Positions 46,807 through 57,487 of a stretch of DNA of 64,000 nt are shown here, piece by piece. The DNA is taken from the NCBI GenBank assembly GCA_030144725.1, contig JASKMD010000008.1:6649153-6713152 (forward strand), given 5' to 3'. Below the pieces are notes generated by a model. The model had not been told where the DNA came from. It saw only the letters and a list, made by a program, of their open reading frames with translations, and did not search any database. This stretch comes from Haematococcus lacustris (Eukaryota; Chlorophyta; Chlorophyceae; Chlamydomonadales; Haematococcaceae). The translations under genes and the position numbers were made by a program. Position 1 is the stretch's first letter; every line of letters starts with the position of its first letter.

Positions 46807-49705
46807 CTAGTTCTGCTTGCTGAGGCTGTTGTATGGAACAAAGTACATGTCCCCATGGCCCTCGCCTGTGGGGAAGAAGGACACGAACAGAGTGTGCAGC
46901 TGCTCCCCATTCACTGCAAACCACTCAGCAGGACCAGCACCTGCCTCCTTTGTTCTGAACTTGGCGCGCCGATGGTAGGGTAGGGTTGCCTGGGTTGGCT
47001 GCTCCTGTGGGACGGCGGCTGGCCCCTTGGCCACACGGCTTGAGCGGCGTTGTCGGTTGATGGTCCCACCATTGTGGGGGGGCGGAACGGAGTGACCAGC
47101 ACCGTTTGGTGGTGCTGCTGCTGTTGCTGCTGCTGCCTCGGCTTCTCCTGCTGCTGCCTCTGCTGCTGCTGCCCCTGCTCCTCCTGCTGTTGCTTCTGTT
47201 GCTGCTGCTCCTGCTGCTGATGTCGCTGCATCCGCTGCTGCTGCTGTTGCTGGCTTTGGACCTGTTGCCCGCCGTTTGGCCGCTGTGTCCTGTGGGGCTG
47301 GTCTCTTGCGCCCGGGTGTGCGTGCTGCGGCTGCTGCTGCTGTCGGCTCTGGTTCAGGGCCCATGCCATGCAACAAGTTGGGCAGGCCACCCACAGGGTA
47401 GACGGGGAACAGCCTTGCGATGGCCACTCGCAGGAAGCGGCCTGTGATGATTGGATGCTCTAGTCGCACCCAGAACTGGATGTGGGCCGCATACTCGTTC
47501 ACAGTGGACAAGCTGGCTCTGTAGTAGTACTTATCCATGGCCCAGTTGTTGTTGCGCTTTTCTGCACGCTTGGACGCCACACTGAACATCAGCTGCTGTG
47601 TGCACTCTGCACGGGTGAAGTACCATACCCGCCCCGGCACGTTAGGGGGCTGGGCAGGAGCACCACAGGTGGCAGGGGGAGTAGAGAGCAGGTGTGTCAG
47701 CACCTGGCAAAAGTAGCATGTGAATGTGTTATCAGAGCACTCCATGATGGTGATCATCATGGTGGTCCTGGTAACAACAGTACCTCAGCTACATCTATAA
47801 CCTACATACCTGGCGTCAGATAGTGCAGCACGGCTTGGACCAGGTGCTCCCACAGCTCAAAGTGAATTCGCCGGCTGGTTGTGTTGCGCTTCATGATGTC
47901 CAAGAACACGTACTCCCACTCGTGCTTGAGGAAGTTCATGTAGTCGTCCATGATCCACGCACTGCAATACAAACACAACATCTTCATCTCTGTGTATATG
48001 CTCCTACCTTAAGTCTCAATCAGCCACAGATTACAAACATTGCATAGTAACTTCTTGTCTTACACACCTGTGCTACCCTAGTCCCAGTTATGCTAGTGTT
48101 GCTCCCATTGCCCCTGTTGATTTGTCATCTTACCTGCATTTGACGCTGTGATGGGGCTGGCGTCCGTAGTCAACTGGCACACGGATGTGCTTGAAGCGCT
48201 CCTCAATGAGCTTGCGTTCATGGGTGTCGAAAGGGCTGTTCTCCTTGGTAGAAAGCAACCACAACAGGTGGTTTTTTACCAGCCCAAAAGCAGGCCGTGG
48301 GCTATGGGCACGACATGGACCCACGTGCCCTCCACGTACCGAAGGAACTCCAGGATGAGAGCTGGGCGGTTACAGCCATGCTGGCCAGGCTTCAAGCCCA
48401 CATGCTCCTGACCCCCATGCTCTAGAGCAGCCTTCACCAGGTCTCCCCGCAGCTGGAACTCCTCAGCCGTCAGGCGCATGCACGCATCCATCATATGCAC
48501 CTTGGCTGGAGCTGCCTCACCGGCAGCCAGAGGCGTTGGAGGTCTGACTGCTGGGGGGATTGTAGGTGCTTCCACAGGTACCACGTAGCCCACGGGATGG
48601 ACTCCTTCCTCGCCATACTTTGGGGTACTGAGCCAGCACCACATGCAGTTCATGTTGGCGCCCGCTTGCATGCCGCCAGACCATGCAGCCCTGCAACCAC
48701 AGGGTGCCACATGTTGGTGATGACGTTGTGAGGCCTGCCACATAGTGCACACCTGGTTGTAACAACTTGCCTGGCCGGAGTGTCCGCCACCAAACTGATC
48801 ACGATAGGGTACAGCCGGGGGCCCACAATGGGGCGGTCGCCAAGGGTCTCACTGCGCATGTGGACGTGCTTGGAGCCGTCTGTTCCCAGCGCTCCCTGGA
48901 AAGCCTCGAAGATGGCTGGGAGGTCGACATGGAGGTAAGTGATGTTGAGAATCTGGATGGTTTTTGGCAGCAGACTGGCGGCTGTTATGAGCATCTCTGT
49001 CAGGCTGAGCTTCATGAGTTTGCTGTGAGGCAGTAATGGCTGTAAGGGAGTGGGCACGGGACCCAGGTACACCGTAGACAAGACTGTGAGCCCCAAATAA
49101 CCCTCCACCCATTCATAGTGACCGTCATCCACACTGCCATCCTTGATGTGTAGCTCCTGGATGTCGAGGTTCTGTAGGCTGCCCAGAAAGTGGCTGTGGC
49201 TGAGGAGCTCCGCCAGCTGTGCATGCTGGCATTTAAAATCCTGGAGACGTAGTGAGAGGCATTTGGGGAAGTTGGCCATCAGCCTCTCCGCCAACCAGGC
49301 CCCCACTGGCAGCTGCTCATAGGTTGGGTTCTCCTCCATGGTCGGCTGCATGTCGATGAATCTGATCTCCACGCTGTGAACAGCCTCACAGCGGCCAAGG
49401 AGCCCAATCACCCCTTCCACTCTGTACCTCATGGTGTGTGGCCCGAGCAGGGTCGTCACGATCAGCTGGAGTGCCAATGGATGCCGACGGTCGCGAAGCG
49501 CCGCAAGGATGCGAGGGGATAGGTGGCTGTTGATGGCCTCTGAGTCGATGTTGATCACTAGACACTCGCAAGTCGCGAGGCAAGACTCGTGGCACTCTTT
49601 ACGGATCAAAGTGCTCCCTCCATCGTCATGGAACCAATTGAAGTCGCCGTCGCTTTCTATAGTCACCCAGTCTGACGGGTTTGGGTGCCGCGCCGTGAGG
49701 GCCAT
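46807..49705 (-). CDS. Unrecognised multi-exon gene, lineage-specific
   Basis: Proposed exons: 48753-49705 (ATG 49705; MALTARHPNPSDWVTI...), 48280-48690, 48135-48243, 47810-47962, and 46807-47767 with the stop. The first exon encodes about 315 residues with leucine-rich spaced segments (LSLRLQDFKCQHAQLAELL, LQNLDIQELHI) that could be degenerate leucine-rich repeats; this is a guess. Later exons encode WIMDDYMNFLKHEWEYVFL and MDKYYYRASLSTVNEYAA. The last carries a long Ala/Glu/Thr low-complexity tract from CAG/GCA triplets (about 47090-47330), then basic RQRRSSRVAK. The phase matches between exons 3 and 4 but not cleanly at the 2-3 and 4-5 borders, so the model is incomplete or the gene is damaged. 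No function proposed. Confidence 0.5.
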
Positions 49706-50256
49706 CGTGCTTGTACTGCAGCCTGGCCGCAAGGCTTGCACCATGCACTTGCACACACAATGGGTATGATGGAGATGACAATGAACGTCATATCATGGCT
49801 CCGTCGCAGAGCTAGGGCATGCAATCGTTGTAGGGAACCTTGGAGTCAATGGTACTCAAGATATAACGTCGTTCAATGTTTACATCCAAGACCACTCATC
49901 CTTGGAGTCCGTGTTGTTCATTCACGCACACACCTCGTCACTGAAACCCAGGACTAAGCATGTCAGTGCGCATAACGTATGCTGAACGACGCACCAGGAG
50001 CCATGACATTCTTCACTGCCCACTCGTGCCATGAATATAGCGTACACATGGCATTCCTGAACTGGACCTTAGCACACCCTTTCAACATTGGAATCACAGC
50101 ATCAACCACATGCGGCTGTATCACCTGCTTGCCATCATAGCCTGGCTCCCCCACCTCCACCAAGGCCTCCCTAACCCGTCCCACCAGGGGCTTCAAGGCT
50201 GCTACTTGTGCACATCCATCATTCCTTGTGAATGCCATGCCCAGCATCCCAATATC
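49706..50256. other. Upstream region, no firm gene
   Basis: Includes the putative promoter of the minus-strand gene. A minus frame at 49963-50280 is open (105 codons) without recognised motifs. Confidence 0.35.
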
Positions 50257-50288
50257 CCGGCAGCTGGGAGAAGGGCGCAAAAGAAAGA

Positions 50289-50681
50289 AAGAAAGAAAGA
50301 CTACTCCCCCCGAAGCTTCAGGGGGCGTGCACTAAGGAACCGCGCGCCGCTTCTGGTCTTTCACACCATGGGAGGGGCCCCCGCGGGCTGACGTATGCCT
50401 AAAGGGCGCTCTCACAGCACGACACGCCCCGGCTCGGAAACGTGTCTACCCTCCTGAGCTTCATAGGAAATTAGCCTACTCCACTCCAGCTCCCACCCCG
50501 CACGATGGCGGGCGCTGCCCTCAAGAGAGATCGATTACGCCAAATATTTCTGGCCCCTTGCGGGTGTCGATCCCCCGTCCTCTCGCAAGAAGAGGGAGGT
50601 TTGTAGCTACTGAACCACACCTGCTGCATGGGGTACTACTGGCTTCGGGTCCTAACCCGGTTGATTTTTTTTTTTTTTGGC
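50289..50681 (-). mobile_element. tRNA-headed SINE with LINE-like tail
   Basis: It interrupts the LINE copy and is flanked by a near-perfect duplication of LINE sequence: GGGCGCAAAAGAAAG at 50274-50288 and GGGCGCGCAAAAGAAAG at 50682-50698. On the minus strand it starts with an A run, then a tRNA-like head (50633 to 50551) with A-box TGGTTCAGTAGC and B-box GATCGACAC, followed by a body. It ends CTTAGTGCACGCC...AGTAGTC(TTTC)n, closely resembling the 3' end of the local LINE family. The A run at the 5' side is unusual. Confidence 0.65.
50551..50633 (-). ncRNA. tRNA-like head of the SINE
   Basis: Putative pol III internal promoter with A-box TGGTTCAGTAGC and B-box GATCGACAC. Partial cloverleaf features: a D-arm GGTT...AACC, a 17-nt hairpin CCTCTTCTTGCGAGAGG, and a T-arm CGGGG/ACCCG around GATCGAC. 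CCA follows at 50551-50553. The anticodon loop lacks U33 and the acceptor stem is poor, so this is a tRNA relic and not a functional tRNA. Confidence 0.45.
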
Positions 50682-51270
50682 AGGGCGCGCAAAAGAAAGC
50701 CTAGACCTCCCCAGCGACACGCTACACACAACACTCCGAACACTCGGACTGAAACCAGAAGATACTAAACACACCACCAGGCCGGATATCCTCATGGTGC
50801 TCCCCCATAAGAAGGCAAGCAGGGACGGCAAAGACACCAAGCGGGTCTGTATCATAGAAATCAAATACTGCTCGGACTCACGGTGGACGGACCAACTAAA
50901 CAAGGCACTCACTCAACACACCCACTTAGCCGAGACCATACGCAAGGAAGACCATATGGTCACTTTCATACCAATCCTACTAGGCATAGGGGGCATAACC
51001 TACGAAGCGCACACACGGCAACACCTCTTGGCCCTTGGCATCACACAAGCCAACACTACCAAGCTGCTCAACAAGTTAACTAGACACGCTATGGAGGCAG
51101 CCCACTCTATTGCAAAGACAAGCTACAGACTCAGGGCTACCAAAGGGGGGGGAGGGTAGGGGGGACGCCTCTTCTTTGGCTTGATGGTGGGAGCAGGCCG
51201 CGCCCCAGGCGGTAGCTCCTCCCTATATGCACGCCGGTGAATACTGGAGTAGTCTTCTTCTTCTTCTGCT

Positions 51271-51597
51271 GCTGTTGTTCGTCGTAAGAATATAGTTTGA
51301 GTAGCCATGAGTCAACAAGTATGAGATGAGCAATGCATGGTGTGTGTAACAGTGTGTCAGTTGCTATGAGATGAGGGGTGCATACCGTGTGCAGCCCTGA
51401 GTCTAGTGGCTTGTGTCATGTGGTACATGCCTGGCAGCACCAGTTTCAGTGTGCAAACAGCAGTTGTTAGCCATGAGTCAGTTTGTGTTCTAGGCATGAC
51501 TCTAATGGTGATGCCGTGTGATGTTACACTGATGTAGGAGGCCACATGTGGCAGCAGATGTCAGCAGGCATGTAGGTTGTAAGCCAAGCTGACTATA
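51271..51597. other. No supported gene
   Basis: GTGTG-rich spacer after the LINE tail. Nothing recognised. Confidence 0.35.
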
Positions 51598-52189
51598 CAC
51601 TCATGCTTTGAGACCTTGCACAGGGTCAATGAAACCCTGCACTAGGTCACTGAAACCCTGTGCTAGGTCAGCGAAACCGTGCACACGGTCAGAAACGCCT
51701 AGGAACTGAGCCACACCAAACCGTGTGCACGGTCTATGAAACGCTGTGCACGGTCTATGAAACCCTGCACTAGGTCACTAAAACCCTGTGCTAGGTCAGC
51801 GAAACCGTGCACACGGTCAGAAACTCCTAGGAACTGAGCCACCCCAAACCCTGTGCACGGTCTATGAAACCCTGTGCACGGTCTATGAAACACTGCACAC
51901 GGTCAGTGAAACCCTGCACACGGTCAGTGAAACCCTGCACACGGTTTTTGAAACGCTGCACAGGGTCAGGAACTGGCTTGACGGCCACCTAGGGGCTGAG
52001 CCAGTTGAAACCCTGTGCACGGTTTGGCGAAACCCTGCACAAGGTTGGGACGCTTCAGCTAAAGGCCGATAATAGCCCAACCACGTCGATTAAAGTCATG
52101 AAACGTATAGCGATGGGACGGCCTTTGAAAGGGCTATCTGCAGTCCCCCTTAACTAAAATCGCCGACTCGGCCTTATTCTCCACGAGTG
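51598..52189. mobile_element. CACTC-type element: subterminal array plus right end
   Basis: 51610-52050 is a tandem array of GAAACCCTGTGCACGGTCTA-like units, many internally palindromic (CCGTGTGCACGG). The right end at 52130-52189 (GGGCTATCTGCAGT... GGCCTTATTCTCCACGAGTG) matches the right end of the 57186-62207 element, whose end reads CGCGAGTG. The left end at 51598 (CACTCATG) is only a weak candidate, and the flanks do not show a duplication. Confidence 0.6.
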
Positions 52190-52400
52190 AGCAGTTGCCA
52201 TGTGGCAACTGCGCAGTTGCCACATGGCAGCAGAGCAGTTGCCATATGGCAGCAGAGCAGTTGCCACATGGCAGCAGAGCAGTTGCCATGTGGCAGCAGA
52301 GCAGTTGCCACATGGCAGCAGAGCATTTGCCACATGGCAGCAGAGCAGTTGCCATGGTCAACTGCGCAGTTGACTATGGCTACTGCGCAGTTGGCGCTGC
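52190..52400. repeat. 22-bp palindromic tandem array
   Basis: About seven units of GCAGTTGCCATATGGCAGCAGA, each containing the palindrome TTGCCAYRTGGCA. Begins directly at the right end of the CACTC-type element. Confidence 0.9.
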
Positions 52401-52974
52401 TATTTTGTGTGAGTGATGCTGCATGGCCTCCCGGTACTGCTCAGCTCGTGCTGAGCATGTGAAGGTGACTGCGCATATGGTGGCTGTGAGGTTGCGGGAT
52501 GGTGTGTAGCGGGAGAGAGTGACTACTACTAATGATGGTCAGAGCTGGGGCTGCGTCCTTTGCCAAAGTGGTCAGAGATTGCACCAAGGCCTCCGGTGTG
52601 GTGCACCGGTGGAGGTTGGGGCTGAGGGCTGACCGGTTTGCTGAGTCTAGCACCTGCAGGCAGTGGCCTGCAATGGTGATGTCGAACGTTGCCCCTGGGG
52701 CGATGTGGCTGTCTATGTAGCAAACGGCTCCTTGAAGCCTAGCTCGCCTCACGGTACTTCTGTACCGCAGTGTGACATGGTGGGCGAAAGGGGCAGATGG
52801 GCCTTCGTGCACACCTGATTCATAGGTTCGAGTCCTCGGGGGAAACGTTCTTAACCCTGGCCGTGTCATGCTGTGGGAAAGAAGGTAGATATCGGTTGTC
52901 GGCGGTGCTCTTAGCACGCTACATTTTGGTTTTTAACCGACGTTGTTACAAACGCCACATTCTCCCTAAACAAA
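52401..52974. other. Upstream of the old Ty3 gag; possible LTR/leader
   Basis: No LTR pair could be recognised because the other end of the element is outside the window or destroyed. A minus frame (52441-52917) is open without motifs. Confidence 0.3.
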
Positions 52975-54378
52975 TGACTGCCAATAAGGAGCCGCCTCCT
53001 GGAGGAGACAAACGACCGGAGCGTCCCGCTCCTGGGAGCCAAACTCTTGGCTCCCCGACCCCAGCGACCCCGAACGCCGTTGCTGTTGTTCCAACAGGGG
53101 TTCCTGCTGCGACTGGGTGCCAACTACTGGCACGGCACCTATTGCCAACTCTGCTCCTCCCGTGACTACCACGACCCCTGCTTTTGCGGAAATCGAGAGG
53201 CTCACTGGTCTACCACCCGCTCAGGCGATGGATCTGATGAGGACCGTGCTGGCGACCCTGAACGCCCTGTCCTCCGCCCAGCCTCCAGCTGGCCCAGCAC
53301 CTTCGGTTGTGGTAGCTCCTGGAAACGGCCCGCTCTCTAATACAGGAGCCCTGACAGCTGCCCCGATCCTGCCTGATACTAGCACGTCTGTAGCTGCTGC
53401 GCAAGCCGATGAGATTCAGAGGCTGCGCCAGCAGCTCGTGGGAGCGAACGCGAATCTGCGGGCGTCTCAGAACGAAGCTGTCCGGATCCGAGCGGAGCTC
53501 GCTGAAATGGAACGTCTCCAGGGCCTGCAGAATGCGCTGGTGAGTGGAGAGCAGACTGTGGCAGACATGCGCAACCAGTATTCGCAGTCAGCTCGACCTG
53601 TTGTGAATGGTAGCAGTGGCACTTCTGCTGCAAAATCTGCCCCTGCTGCACCAGCCTCGTCTGACACCACTGCACTTGTTGCACCTGCTGCACTTGTTGC
53701 GCCTCACCCGATGTCAATAGGACAAGCAGCTCCGTCTCAGGCCGTTTCACCTTTGCCTGTGTCAGCCTATCAAGGTTCCAGGTCCTAAGAAGTGGACAGA
53801 TCAGTGTCTCAATACCTCTTGAGTAACAGAAATATTTTGTGAAGACCTTGAGGTCCACAGTGCATATTTGCGCATTGACCCTGCTAATGCCCTGCCAAAC
53901 TTCTTGACAGGCAAAGCACGTGAGGTATGGTATCCAGCTACTAGGAATGCCCATATCCTTGCCTATGGCACCAGGCCTACATGGGCATATCTGCGTACCT
54001 CTTTTAAAGAGATGGCTAGTGATGACCTGCGTAATGACTCAGATGTGCAACGCAGGAAGCTGCTGGATCCAGGTGCATTACGCATGACAGCAGGTTCTAT
54101 CCTCAATGCGTACATCACTGAGTTCAGGAATACCCTGACTGTAGCAGGCATGACTTGCATGGCACTTGCAATGCTAGTTGCCACCTTCATTCGGGGTCTC
54201 ACCCCCGAGCTGCAAGCACGTGTTGTGCATGACCTGGCACTAATGGCTGAACCCACCCTCATTGATGCTATTCAGGCTGCCTTGTATGGACAGAAGGTGT
54301 TGTTTGCATTGTCCACCAGCATAGGGGGACGTCGCCCTCCTCCACCTGCTGTAGCTGCCTTTGTGCCCTACAAGCAGA

Positions 54379-54610
54379 TGGACCGCATCAAAGGCTTCAC
54401 CGCCCCTGCTGGAGGATGTCCTCCTGCGGCCCCTCGTGGCCCCTACTGGGATGTCAGTAGCAACAGCAGCAGTGGCCACCGTGGAAGTCGCCACAGCCAC
54501 CAGGGTGGTGGACGCCCTGCTGGGCGCGCTGCCCCCCTGCTCCTGTGCCTGATGCCCCTCCTCGGCCACCTCCTCGCCATGCCTGCCATCACTGCTGGAA
54601 CCCTGCCCAC
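54379..54610 (+). repeat. 232-bp direct duplication, left copy
   Basis: Equals 56147-56378 with about three mismatches. The two copies bracket the LINE at 54611-56146 exactly, so this is the target-site duplication of that insertion or a recombination product. Confidence 0.92.
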
Positions 54611-56146
54611 CAACAGCTCACGCAACATTCCACGACGCAGCCACGGATGGCCAACACCGAATGGGCCACGATCGCGTACTCGGACGGCAGCTGCATTAAG
54701 ACCTCGGAGGCAGCCCCGGCGAGCGTCGGGGCGGGGGTCTATATCCCGGAGACCAACGTCCTCATCACCGTCGCCCTGGACGACCCAGAAAGCAACACCA
54801 TCAACAAGGCAGAACTCACAGCGATACACGCGGCACTCAAAGCAGGGGCCAAACGCATCGCCACCGACAGCCTCTGCTCTATCTACCAGATCCGCCGAGC
54901 CCTCGCTAACCCGATGTCGCTCATCACACACAGGCACAACGATATCCTGACCGCTATCGCTACCCTCATCATCGATAGCCCCGTCACGATCCACTTCTAC
55001 AAAGTCCGGGCCCACTCGGGAATTGTAGGCAACGAAGGCGCCGATGCCCTCGCCAAGCACGCGGCGTTACACCCAGAGCTTGCCAACACCCCGGCCTACC
55101 GCCCGACCACACGGAAGGAGACCAACACCTGGCTCAGCAACGAAGCCGACGGCGACACCCCCGCCCCACTGCCCGATTGCCGCCACAGCGTGCGAGCACA
55201 CATGCACCGCAAACACGGCCTCGGTCTCGCCAATCAGGATAGTATCTACTACCAGATGTCCCAGGAGATCACCAAAGCCGCGGCGAAAGGAGTTGGCGAG
55301 GGGGTGATGGCCGACACGAACATCTCCACACCCGCGCAACGAACTGCCCTTCTCTACCGTACCGGCGGGCTCTATAACCAAAAGCTGGCCATGCGTTGGA
55401 AACGGGCGACCGACGACCGGTGCCCACTCTGCGGGGAAGCCGACAGTGCCACTCACCTCCTCTCGGGCTGCAGCGAGACACTACCGATGGTGCAAGAAAG
55501 GCATAACGGGGCCGGTCGCCTCATCGCTAAAGCCATAAGCAAGGGTACCCTCGGCGGCTACATCAGCTTCGCGGACACCGGCAGCTGGGAGAAAGGCGCA
55601 AAAGAAGACCTTGACCTCCCTAACGACACACTACACACAACACTTCGAGCACTCGGACTCAAGACAGCAGCAACCAAAAACACCTCCAGACCAGACATTC
55701 TCATGGTGATCCCAACAATGAAGACGGGCAAACGTGGCAAAGCCATCAAACGGGTCATTATTATAGAAATCAAATACTGCTCGGACTCACGGTGGACGGA
55801 CCAACTAAACAAGGCACTCAACCAACACACCCACCTAGCTCAAACCATACGCAAGGAAGACCACATGGTGGAGATTAATCCAATCCTCCTGGGCATAGGG
55901 GGCATAACGTATGAAGCACACACACGGCAACACCTCCTGGCCTTGGGGGTCTCACAAGATAACACTACTAAACTATTACACAAGCTAACAAGACACGCGG
56001 TGGAGACAGCCCACTCCATTGCAACGACAAGCTACAGACTCAGGGCTGCTAAGAGGGAAGGAGGGTAGGGGGTCGCCTCTCTTTTGGCTTAATTGGTGGG
56101 AGCAGGCCGCGCCCCAGGCGGTAGCTCCTCCCTTAATGCACGCCGG
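54611..56146 (+). mobile_element. REL-type LINE, 5'-truncated copy 2 (1,536 bp)
   Basis: Inserted in the old gag. Contains the RNase H-zinc knuckle-REL coding region and a 3' UTR that stops at ...TTAATGCACGCCGG, just short of the AGTAGTC(TTC)n tail of other copies. No RT is present. Both-sided 232-bp duplication (separate entries). Confidence 0.88.
54647..56068 (+). CDS. LINE C-terminal protein: RNase H, zinc knuckle, restriction-like endonuclease
   Basis: Native ATG MANTEWATIAYSDGSC; the open frame actually begins at 54545 inside the host gag. RNase H has all four acidic positions: YSDGS, NKAELTAIHAAL, IATDSLCSIYQIR, and VRAHSGIVGNEGADALAKHA. A CCHC motif, CPLCGEADSATHLLSGC, precedes RPDILMVIP and IIIEIKYCSDSRW, which resembles the CCHC plus PD-(D/E)xK endonuclease of R2- and Dualen/RandI-type LINEs. 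Dualen elements are known from Chlamydomonas and combine RNase H with REL; assignment to that group is inference. Intact over 474 codons, but the reverse transcriptase is missing. Confidence 0.8.
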   Translation: MANTEWATIAYSDGSCIKTSEAAPASVGAGVYIPETNVLITVALDDPESNTINKAELTAIHAALKAGAKRIATDSLCSIYQIRRALANPMSLITHRHNDILTAIATLIIDSPVTIHFYKVRAHSGIVGNEGADALAKHAALHPELANTPAYRPTTRKETNTWLSNEADGDTPAPLPDCRHSVRAHMHRKHGLGLANQDSIYYQMSQEITKAAAKGVGEGVMADTNISTPAQRTALLYRTGGLYNQKLAMRWKRATDDRCPLCGEADSATHLLSGCSETLPMVQERHNGAGRLIAKAISKGTLGGYISFADTGSWEKGAKEDLDLPNDTLHTTLRALGLKTAATKNTSRPDILMVIPTMKTGKRGKAIKRVIIIEIKYCSDSRWTDQLNKALNQHTHLAQTIRKEDHMVEINPILLGIGGITYEAHTRQHLLALGVSQDNTTKLLHKLTRHAVETAHSIATTSYRLRAAKREGG

Positions 56147-56378
56147 TGGACCGCATCAAAGGCTTCACCGCCCCTGCTGGAGGATGTCCTCCTGCGGCCC
56201 CTCGTGGCCCCTACTGGGATGTCAGTAGCAACAGCAGCAGTGGCCACCGTGGAAGTCGCCACAGCCACCAGGGTGGTGGACGCCCTGCTGGGCGCGTTGG
56301 CCCCCTGCTCCTGTGCCTGATGCCCCTCCTCGGCCACCTCCTGGCCATGCCTGCCATCACTGCTGGAACCCTGCCCAC
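56147..56378 (+). repeat. 232-bp direct duplication, right copy
   Basis: Partner of 54379-54610. Host gag sequence continues immediately after it (FRDYCNMKHLSAEEARR). Confidence 0.92.
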
Positions 56379-56448
56379 TTCAGGGACTACTGCAACATGA
56401 AGCACTTGTCAGCTGAGGAGGCCCGCCGGGTCAATGGGTTCCCCCGCC

Positions 56449-56645
56449 CACTCCGACAAATTAATCCCTGCGTTCTTCCCTGCGCTTTTAACCAACCTTG
56501 TCCGATAAGGCTGAAATTTGAGAAAACTTTTCAAAAAACAATATGTTTTATTTTCTGCAAAACACCATCTATCCAAATTTTAGTCCGATCGGACAAGGTT
56601 GGTCAAAAGCGCAGGGAAGAACGCAGGGATTAATTTGTAGGAGTG
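56449..56645. mobile_element. CACTC-ended foldback element (197 bp) in the old gag
   Basis: Ends CACTCCGACAAATTAATCCC and its complement. Arms pair over nearly the whole length (CTTGTCCGAT against ATCGGACAAG). Flanks are CC on both sides. Same family as 44405-44750. Removing it rejoins the gag reading of the old Ty3 copy. Confidence 0.88.
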
Positions 56646-57487
56646 CCCCTCCTCCCTGGGCCCTCCATCTGGTCATGGTGTTGGGGACCGTCCCCCCAGG
56701 GCCCCAGGCAAGTGGGACCGTAGCCCCCCAGGCAAGGGTGGATGGAAGCAGCATGGCAGCAAGGGTGACCGCCGCCGCTGATGTGTTGCCCAACCAGCTG
56801 GCCAGAACTGTGTTGGTGCCTGTAGCACTGTGCCCGCAAAGAAGGCATGTATGCCAAAGGGCCCTGTTGCAGACGACCATGTATTACACTTCTCGTTCTC
56901 TAGCAAAGCGAATGGCTATGATTGCACCCTGCTGTTTGACAGTGGGGCAGCTGCCAGCTTTATCAATTGTATTGTTGTCGAGCAGTATCAGATTTCCAGT
57001 TATAAACTAAAGCAGCCCAAGGAGTTCCTTGTGGCCAATGGGCATCCTGTGGTTTGTACGCATGCATGCAGCATCCAGTTGAATGTGCAGACCCTGAGCT
57101 GCAGGGTTGAGTTGTTGGTGATGCCTAAGATGTTTTAAGCCTTCGACATCTTAATGGGCAGTGACTGGCTTCAGTCCAAAGGTGTCACTCGTGCAAATTA
57201 GGGCCTGGCTGGCTTGTAAAACCTGAGAGTTGAGGTCTGAAACTTGGTATGTGGGCTGCTGTGACCTAGAGGATGACAAGACTCTCTTGGGCCAAAGTGT
57301 AATTCTCACTCGGTGTCGAGCTGCTGGGCCAGGTGTGGGGCTGTGACCCTGATTTTGGCTAAGGGAGTTGGCACCGTGTGACCAAAGTGACTTTTCATGA
57401 AATGTGAGTATGAGATGTTGTAAAGGGTGATTACAGCTGTCCAACCTAGTAGGTGGCATGCAAAAAGTCCCAGCCAGTGATGAGCTA

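Larger units (their letters stand above)
50257..51270 (+). mobile_element. REL-type LINE, 5'-truncated copy 1, split by a SINE
   Basis: 50257-50289 (CGGCAGCTGGGAGAAGG...) matches the LINE at about 55577. The copy resumes at about 50682 and encodes the C-terminal domain to 51159: RPDILMVLP, CIIEIKYCSDSRWTDQ, EAHTRQHLLALG. The 3' UTR is GGTGGGAGCAGGCCGCGCCC... and ends with AGTAGTC(TTC)n near 51267. The coding part is open but lacks the RT, RNase H and zinc knuckle. The PD...EIK arrangement fits a PD-(D/E)xK restriction-like endonuclease (REL). Confidence 0.8.

Noticed and set aside
47090..47330. Leu-rich plus-strand frame (poly-Leu)
   Set aside because: Antisense reading of the CAG/GCA triplet tract in the minus-strand gene.
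50551..50633. Functional tRNA gene
   Set aside because: The anticodon loop lacks U33, the spacing is abnormal and it lies inside a flanked repeat, so it is treated as a SINE head.
51598..52189. Complete CACTC element with both ends
   Set aside because: The left end CACTCATG resembles the family only over 8 bases and the flanks (TA versus AG) do not match, so only the right end is claimed.
52190..52400. CRISPR-like array
   Set aside because: Units are contiguous with no unique spacers, no cas genes, and the genome is eukaryotic. It is a plain tandem palindrome array. The same applies to 51610-52050 and 61467-62060.
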